This document shows positions 57,403-64,000 of a DNA stretch of 64,000 nt, piece by piece. A program made the position numbers and the translations under genes. Numbering within the stretch: the stretch's first letter is position 1; each line of letters begins with the position of its first letter. The DNA is taken from positions 907,304 to 971,303 of the forward strand of contig JBBMOL010000202.1 in the NCBI GenBank assembly GCA_037954665.1, in the 5' to 3' direction. Source of the DNA: Laguncularia racemosa. Its lineage: Eukaryota; Streptophyta; Magnoliopsida; Myrtales; Combretaceae. The notes under the pieces were generated by a model. That model was given only the letters and a program-made list of their open reading frames with translations, made no database searches and was not told the origin of the DNA.

Positions 57403-58730
57403 TTAGCAAAAATTCAAGGAAAAGTGATCAATATAGACAATTACCTTGGAAAGAATTAAATACGACCTAAATTTGTCAAATGCAATTACCATAACCAGCA
57501 GTTCCTTCTTTGTAGTAGTGTAATTCACTTGAGCATGATTAAGAGTTCTACTAATGTAGTAGATAGGTTGAAAGTGTTTGTCTTGCCTTTGTCCTAGAAC
57601 CACCCCAACTACATAGTCACTTGCATCACACATGAGTTCAAAGGGCGAGTTCCAATTAGGAGCTATCATAATAGGTGCATGGGTTAGTCGTTCCTTGAGC
57701 ACGTTAAAGGTGTGCTTACAATCAAGAGTGAAGTTGAAAGGCACATCCTTTACCAATAGTCAAGTTAGTAAGCGAGCTATTTTGCAGAAATCCTTTATGA
57801 AGCATCTGTAAAAACTAGCATAGCCTAGAAAACTTCTTATAGCCTTACTGAATTTGGTGGTGGAAGTTTTGTGATCACATCGAATTTTGCTCGATCAACT
57901 TCGATACCCTTATGTGAGACTTTATGGTCGAGTACAATGCCCTCCTTACACATGAAGTGACATTTCTCCCAATTCAGTACAAGATTAGTCTTTTCGCAGC
58001 GAGTAAGCACCTTTTCTAAATTCTCTAAACAAGTTGAGAAAGAATCATCAAAGACAGATTAGTCATTCATGAAGACTTCCATAATTTTCTTGACCAGATC
58101 ATCAAATATAGCTAACATACACTGTTGAAATGTAGCCAGTGTGTTACATAACCCAAATGGCATTCTCCTATAAGCATATGTGCCATAAGAGTAAGTGAAG
58201 GTGGTTTTCTCCTAGTCCTCTAGAGCTATATGTATCTAGAGGTATCTAGACATCCCATTGAGGTAGCATTGGTACATATGTTCAGCCAATCTTTCCAACA
58301 TCTAATCAACAAAGGGAAATGGGAAGTGGTCCTTTCAAGTGGCATCATTCAATTTTTAGAAATCTATACAAACACGCCACCCAATGATGGTACACATTGG
58401 TATAAGCTCAATATTCTCATTGAGGACAACAGTCATCCCTCCTTTCTTTGGCACCACTTGTGCTAAACTAACCCAAGGACTATCTGATATCAGGTATATT
58501 AGTCCTGCATTGAGGAGCTTGATAACTTCCTTCTTAACCACCTCTTTCATATTGGGATTTAGCCTACACTATGGTTACACTATAGGCTTGAATCCTTCTT
58601 CGAGTAATATTTTATGTGTGTAGAAATAGGGGTTGATACCTTTGATATCTACTATTTTCCAAGAAATGGCCTACTTATGTGCTCTCAGAACCGTGAGCAA
58701 TTGAACTTTTTGCTCTTTAGATAAATTAGA
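57403..58730 (-). pseudogene. Reverse transcriptase and RNase H of the Athila-like element, broken
   Basis: RNase H is open at 57,403-57,756 (LMCDASDYVVGVVLGQRQDK, then PIYYISRTLNHAQVNYTTTKKE). In RT the catalytic YxDD box reads FMND followed by a stop (about 58,058-58,075), so the first catalytic Asp is replaced by Asn. The finger region (58,356-58,550) still shows EVIKLLNAGLIYLISDSPWV and VPKKGGMTVV. Stops throughout. Confidence 0.8.
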
Positions 58731-58732
58731 GG

Positions 58733-59460
58733 CTATGATAACCTTTCTGCCAGGAAGGTGTACTCTAGATAATTTGGAAGTTGTTTCAATTCAAACATTG
58801 GCAGCTCTTCAATTGAAATTTTTAGTCTCACCTCTCTACTAACATTCAAATCTTCAAATCCTCCTTGAGGTGTAATTTCTTCTGTAGTGTTAAGTTGCTC
58901 ATTGAGTGTTTCGACCTCAAGGTTGTTCATGTGCTCCTACTCTCCTCTTATTAGACTTAGCTCTAACTGATTCTTGTATAAGTTCTCGTCAGTATGCTCA
59001 TTGATTGAAGAATTAACAATATCAACGGAATAGCAAGAATCATCTACGCACATAGAGCATTTCATTGCGACGGCCATTTTGATCACCAATTCTTCATCCC
59101 CTATTCTTAATGTAAGCTTGTTGTCCTCTACATCAATCGCTGCCCTAGCAATAACAAGGAATGGTCTTCCTAGGATTAAAGGTATATCCCCGTCCTCATC
59201 CATGTCTAAAATCACAAAGTCAACCAAGTATATGAAGTTTCCTACTTTTACCAAGACATCCTTAATGATCCCTTTGGGGATTTTCACATATTGGTCATCA
59301 AGAAGTAGACTCATTCTAGTGGGCCTTGGGTCAGCTACCCCCAGTTTCTTAAAGAAAGAGTATAGCATGAGGTTAATGCTTGCCCCAAGATCAGCCAGAG
59401 CTTCATCAACTAAGATGTCACCAACTAAACATGGAATAGTAATGTAAAGCTACCTAGATC
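58733..59460 (-). pseudogene. Protease region of the Athila-like element
   Basis: Open segment 58,937-59,368 reads a typical Athila protease fold: FKKLGVADPRPTRMSLLLDD, then VKVGNFIYLVDFVILDM and IPLILGRPFLVIARAAIDVE. The active-site D[ST]G lies just upstream, where the frame is interrupted. An acidic linker before RT follows at 58,733-58,930. Confidence 0.75.
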
Positions 59461-60299
59461 CTTTAGCTTTAGAGGGAGTTTGTTTTGAATGATAGATGAG
59501 TAGTTCGCACCTACTTCTATCTTGGAAACATGCTCCAACTTTTGCTTATTAGATAAAAGTTCCTTTAGGAATGTGGCATATTTTGGTATCTGCGAAGTGT
59601 CTCAACAAATGGAATATTAACGTATAACTATTTAAAAAGTTCAAGAAATTTACCAAACCATTCCTTGTCTTTGCTTTGATTGAGGTGAGTCGAATATGGA
59701 ATTTTTGAAACATACTCCTTGACAGCTAGTGGTGATTGTCTCTCAGGTTCTTGCTTCTCAGGTTCTGCCTTTTCCTTCTTGAGAGTTTGGCCACCCTCTT
59801 ACTTCTTCTCAGATTCTTTTCCAGTTTGCAATTCTTCCCTACTCCTCAAAGATATGGCTTTTGCCTACTCCCTTGGATCATTCTCAATGTTACTAGGGAG
59901 GGAACCCAATTACCTTTCAGACATCATCTTAGCTAATTGCTAATTTACTTCTCAAGGTTATGAATAGAAGCCTCTTGGTTTCGATGTTTTGCCTTAGAAC
60001 TTTAAATGAATTAGCTCATCAATCATCTAAATTGTTTTCTTTTCCTACTGAGGATGCTGAACTAATGGATTAGGCATGGGCTAATAAGTTAGCATTTGTT
60101 ACTTTGAAATCCTAATGGTGGGAAGTTAGATCTCTGGGTGTTCTAATTGCCATAAGAAAGGTTGGGGTGGTTTCTCATGCCAGGGTTATAAGTGTTACTG
60201 TATAGGTTATACTGCTACCTATTTTGATTCCTAAGATAGTCTATTTGCTCATATTGCTCATGGAGGTTCGTATTTTCACTTGCATCTCTCACTTAATGT

Positions 60300-61298
60300 T
60301 GCGATACTTAGTAATTCTTAAGGGTAGAAACCTGGTGATTGAAAGTTTCGATCTTTATCACCAAAGTAATCATGAGATCTACTTCATACTTTCCTGCCAC
60401 TTTTTGCTTGCCCCTATTATTGCCCCATTGATAATTATTTTTAGCCATATCAGCAAAAAGTTTCAAAGATTCTTCTAGGGTCTTAGAATTCAATGTACCA
60501 CTGGCTGTGGCATCTACCAATTGACGAGTGGTTAGGTTAAGCTCGTTCAAAAAGGTCTAAACCTGCATCCATGTGAGTAGTTGATAGTGTAGGCACTTTC
60601 TTAACAACTCTATCTATCTTTGCCAAGCATCATACATGGTCTCTCCAACTTGTTGCATGAACGAAGTGATGTCATTCCGGAGTTTAACGATCTTGCACAA
60701 ATGGAAGTAGTTATCTAGAAATTGCTTGACTGTATCATCCCATGTAGTTAAAGCTCCAAGACCCAATGATTAAAGCTAATTTTTAGCCTAACCCCTTAGT
60801 GAGAAAGGGAATAATCTAATACGTACAGTTTTGTCCATCACTCCATTATTCTTGAAGGTCTCACATATTTCTAAGAACTTTTGAATATAAGCATAAAGGT
60901 CCTCATCAGGTAATCCATCGAATTGACAATATTGTTGCAAGAGTTGAATCACCACACCCTTAATTTCGAAATTGTTAGCCCTAATTGGGGGCTTCACAAT
61001 GGTTAGCCTTGTTCATCTAAGGTTGGTCTTACATAATCTAGATTAGTCTTGGTTAGATCCTCAACCATGGTCTCCTGTGTTTCCTCTTATATTCTCCAAT
61101 AATATTATCCCACTATTCAAAAATTCCACAGTTGATTCCAGGTCCTTCACTGCTGTTGTCGACTTTTATAATAGACATTCCTCCCTTGATTTCTAGTTGT
61201 CTAGAAGATTTAGCAGTTGTGTTCTTGCGAATCTTGCAAAGTGTTCCCTCAATCTCAGGGTCTAAATCAAGAATGTTGGAAGGGAGAATCCATATCAT
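60300..61298 (-). pseudogene. Gag of the Athila-like element, broken
   Basis: Begins around the ATG complementary to 61,298 (leader LDPEIEGTLCKIRK). The core reads RANNFEIKGVVIQLLQQYC, then FLEICETFKNNGV and RIRLFPFSLRG, the conserved Athila gag signature, followed by stops at positions where Trp or Gln is expected and by LRNDITSFMQQ. A further open piece at 60,308-60,550 covers the LNLTTRQLVDATASGTLNSK region. The stretch 59,460-60,300 between gag and protease has no clear motif. Confidence 0.75.
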
Positions 61299-61425
61299 GC
61301 ACTACAAAAGTAATAACCACAAGTTAGAGTATTCCAAAGATAATGAGAGTAGAAGAAGCAAAACAAATAAAATAAATGACTAAAGTAGAAGATAATAAGG
61401 TTTTTCCTAATATTATTCCGTTAGA

Positions 61426-61443
61426 TCCCCAGCAACAACGCCA
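61426..61443 (-). promoter_or_regulatory. tRNA-Asp-type primer-binding site of the Athila-like element
   Basis: Minus strand TGGCGTTGTTGCTGGGGA, 6 bases from the LTR end. The Athila consensus TGGCGCCGTTGCCGGGGA is complementary to tRNA-Asp; the three differences are all C-to-T. Confidence 0.82.
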
Positions 61444-61449
61444 AAAACT

Positions 61450-62906
61450 TGATTGGTCATTTATCTAATCATATCAAATTATAAATTTATCAACCTAAAG
61501 AAATCTAATGACTAACTAGGCAAGTGCACCTATCTAATTTAGTATAGATTGCAACGAGTGTCATCCTCAAAGATCTTAGAAATAAGTACTAATATTACCG
61601 TTTTTTTACTATCTAGTCTAAATTTTAATGTGAGATGAATAAATTAAATTACTAATTAACTAATATAATAATCCTAAAATTAATTATAATTGTTGTAATA
61701 AATAAATTTAATCACAAAGACATACCCTTCATCTTGATCCACTCTAAACCCTAACTTTCTTATAATAAGGTTTTTATTAATTAATTGTTTATGCTTTGCA
61801 CTGTAGGAATTCTCAATTAAACTAATTACTCCCCGAAGTTAATTAATTAATAATCTTATACGGAATAGTAGAGACCTCTCCCTCACTATCACCCTATAAG
61901 ATTTCATTAAGCTTATAATTCGCAAATAAAGATTAAATCTTTTATGCAGAAAATTGAAGTCTTCCTATCTCTAGGTAAAACATGCAATCTTTCTATTCAT
62001 AAAAATCTATCTTATTAGATGAAACCTCTCTCTATCTAACAAGAATCATACATGTAATCAATTTGCGTACATAAATTAATTACACAATAGTTAAAACACA
62101 TGAATAGATACAAAGACATAAACTTTTAATTAATTAATAAGTAATTCAATCACACGGTTTGAAATTTCATAAGATGCAGGCATATAAATCTACTCCTCCA
62201 TAGAATCTACAATAATCATGAGAAATCTTGAAAAGTAATAATAATTCATGATGAAAAGAATAAACTCTTGTAAGTGTTTTATGATTTCCGATGATGCTCC
62301 AGCGAATTTTGCTCTCCAAATGTGTGATTTTTCTCTCTTAAGGTTTTTAGAGTAGCTATATGAGAAAATGAAATCGGATCCCTTTTTTTCATAATGAAGC
62401 GAGTATTTATAGTCTAGGAAATATGGTAACGTGCACTGCTTAGTGTACACTAGTTCTCAGGCCATATACTCTGGAAAAACGTAAAATTTTGATGTTCTAG
62501 GTTCTATACGGCCTCCTACATGGTCGTGCTCCAGGTTATGCAATCCGAAATTCCTACAGTTTCTTCTCTAGGTAGATTTCTTACTTCAGCATGACTCTCT
62601 ACACCACTTATGCAGCAGCTAGAGCACAATTTCACAATGCATTCTGATCACTTTTTGCTCCCCAACATTAACATCAACACTGCCATGCTAGAAATTGTGC
62701 ACATGTGAAAATCATCTTTTCTCATATTTATTCCAAATTTCGCTTCTTTTTCACTCGAATCTTCTTTAAATCTTTAATTTGTGCTCTTTAAACCTTAAAA
62801 TCAAATATTAAGCACTTAAGTGTCTTTGTCTTGATAAATTCATACAAAGTTCATACAAATTCATATTCACCAAACACTATAAATAAGGTTCTTTTAACAC
62901 TTATCA
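61450..62906 (-). mobile_element. 5' LTR of the Athila-like element
   Basis: 1,457 bp; minus strand TGATAAGTG to GACCAATCA. TATA box TATAAATA at 62,404-62,411 (minus). Aligns over its whole length with 48,470-49,914, with scattered substitutions and small indels. The hairpin upstream of TATA is less perfect than in the other LTR. Confidence 0.88.
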
Positions 62907-62911
62907 GCTTG

Positions 62912-64000
62912 CATCTTCCTATGGTTGCTCCATCTTGCGCAACGTCTTACCCTACATCATTCTCTCCTACTTAAGAAGAACCCAACCCTAAGTTCTCTAC
63001 TGGATATAAAGGAACATCATTAGGATAAAACAAAAATATATCTGCCACATTGAATGTCTTTGAAATGCCCATATTATGAGGCAATCCAACTACATATGCA
63101 TTGTCATTAATTCTCTACACTATCTAATATGAGCTATACTTCTTGGGTTGCAACTTACTATACTTCCTCACTAGGAACCTCTTCTTTCAAAGGAACACCA
63201 TCACTTGATCAACCACTGAGAACAATTTCATAATATAATTTTTATCTACCACTGCTTTATACTTGGCATTGGTTTGACCTATCTTCCCTCGCACCTCTAC
63301 TATTAGTACATGTTTCACACTTGACGCTTACAGTTTTCGACTATTTAATTATGAGGAAGGAATGTCCCTCCTCCTTAGTAGGTTTAGAATCACTCACTAA
63401 CTTCAAAGGAGAGATTATAAACTTCACTCTATCATTTTCCAACCTGTATACATTCTCTCTACTAGCATGCTAGGCGTTAACATCATACTGCCAAGGTTTA
63501 CCAAACAATAAGTGACAAGCATCTATATCCACTATATCACAATACACCTCATCCTAGTATTTACCAATGGAAAAAGATACTTTGTAGCGCTCTTTAATCT
63601 CAATCTTCTCTGCTACCTTATTCCATCTAATGGTATATGGATTAGAATGTTTCTCTATTAGTAACCGCAATGCTTGTATAGTTTCCCTACCTATGATATT
63701 CTCGCAACTGCTGCTATCCATTATCAATTCAAAAACCCGTCCATCAATTGTACACCTGGTGCGGAACAACTGATGCCATTGAGTGTTATCCTCCTACTTC
63801 AGTGCTAGCATCAATTTCCTGATTACATAAGCCTACTCATTATATTCTTCCTCTTCCTTGTAGTACTCATCACCCCCATTAAGCTCATAACAAATTCCAT
63901 CCTCTTCATCTCTCTCTATTAAGTTAACTCCTCTTTTGTTAGGACATTCATTAAACCAGTGTCCTGGTTGATTACAATGGTAGCACTTCCCCAATATAGG
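62912..64000 (-). pseudogene. Internally deleted Ty3/gypsy gag-pol remnant at right edge
   Basis: Reading leftwards from the edge: an intact CCHC zinc knuckle (CYHCNQPGHWFNEC, about 63,945-63,990), then acidic linker, then protease (63,554-63,769; FRTRCTIDGRVFELIMDSSS, so the catalytic D[ST]G is altered), then a conserved LLFGKPWQYDVNA segment. Near 63,340 it jumps directly to the integrase C-terminus (TNAKYKAVVDK, KLFSVVDQVMVFL, RINDNAYVVGLP, KTFNVADI). RT, RNase H and the integrase core are deleted. It is cut at 62,912 by the Athila-like insertion and is a different family from 7,262-12,480. Gag lies beyond the window. Confidence 0.8.

Larger units (their letters stand above)
48470..62906 (-). 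mobile_element. Athila-like Ty3/gypsy retrotransposon, decayed
   Basis: 14,437-bp minus-strand element with a perfect 5-bp duplication GCTTG (48,465-48,469 and 62,907-62,911). In its own direction: 5' LTR (62,906-61,450), tRNA-Asp-type PBS (61,443-61,426), gag, protease, RT, RNase H, integrase, an internal promoter-like region, an ORF in the env position, a polypurine tract and 3' LTR (49,914-48,470). LTRs of 1,445 and 1,457 bp look roughly 85% identical by eye, so the insertion is old. Long length, tRNA-Asp primer and a third ORF after pol are Athila hallmarks. A solo LTR of another family sits inside the env-position ORF. Confidence 0.88.

Overview
The window is from a plant nuclear genome, most likely a eudicot. 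It is AT-rich and dominated by degraded LTR retrotransposons whose primer-binding sites match plant tRNA-Arg, tRNA-Asp and initiator tRNA-Met. I see one intact host gene, an intronless GH18 (class III-type) secreted chitinase at 46,376-47,281. A decayed chitinase copy that has lost its catalytic core lies on the opposite strand 2 kb upstream. No rRNA, tRNA or CRISPR features are visible.

Layout. (1) About 0.7-7.26 kb: copy A of an old plus-strand, pol-less retroelement family resembling the Ogre/Tat branch of Ty3/gypsy, then a flank shared by all copies and a broken DUF4283 (LINE-type ORF1) gene. (2) About 7.26-12.48 kb: a minus-strand Ty3/gypsy element with 5' LTR, PBS, gag, protease, RT, RNase H and integrase, all broken by stops and truncated at the integrase end. 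(3) About 12.5-35.36 kb: copy B of the plus-strand family with 5' LTR, PBS, leader, non-coding body and 3' LTR. It is interrupted by a 1,368-bp solo LTR (16,383-17,750) and by a 10.2-kb younger element (21,236-31,451). (4) About 35.36-43.0 kb: copy C, in tandem with B. (5) 43-48.5 kb: the chitinase island. (6) 48,470-62,906: a 14.4-kb minus-strand Athila-like element with perfect 5-bp target duplications, interrupted by a 1,463-bp solo LTR. (7) 62.9-64.0 kb: remnant of another minus-strand Ty3/gypsy element that continues beyond the right edge.

The most notable object is the element at 21,236-31,451. Its two ~2.13-kb LTRs differ, as far as I can see, by one substitution and one base in a T-run. 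It has an unmutated tRNA-Arg-type PBS, a polypurine tract and a near-perfect target duplication, but no gag or pol. What it carries is a single intact 509-codon ORF of the plant DUF7745 type, in the position of the extra ORF1 of Ogre elements, and a ~1.7-kb higher-order tandem array in its 3' region. It looks like a recently mobile, trans-dependent Ogre derivative that kept ORF1. Its leader, 3' region, tandem-repeat core and a tRNA-like module in the LTR are recognisable in the much older plus-strand copies, so these non-coding parts are conserved across diverged families.

Older elements show C-to-T/G-to-A decay in their PBSs and many Gln-to-stop or Trp-to-stop changes, the pattern expected of methylated, silenced repeats. 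All assignments come from reading the sequence; lineage names rest on recalled family hallmarks, not on searches.
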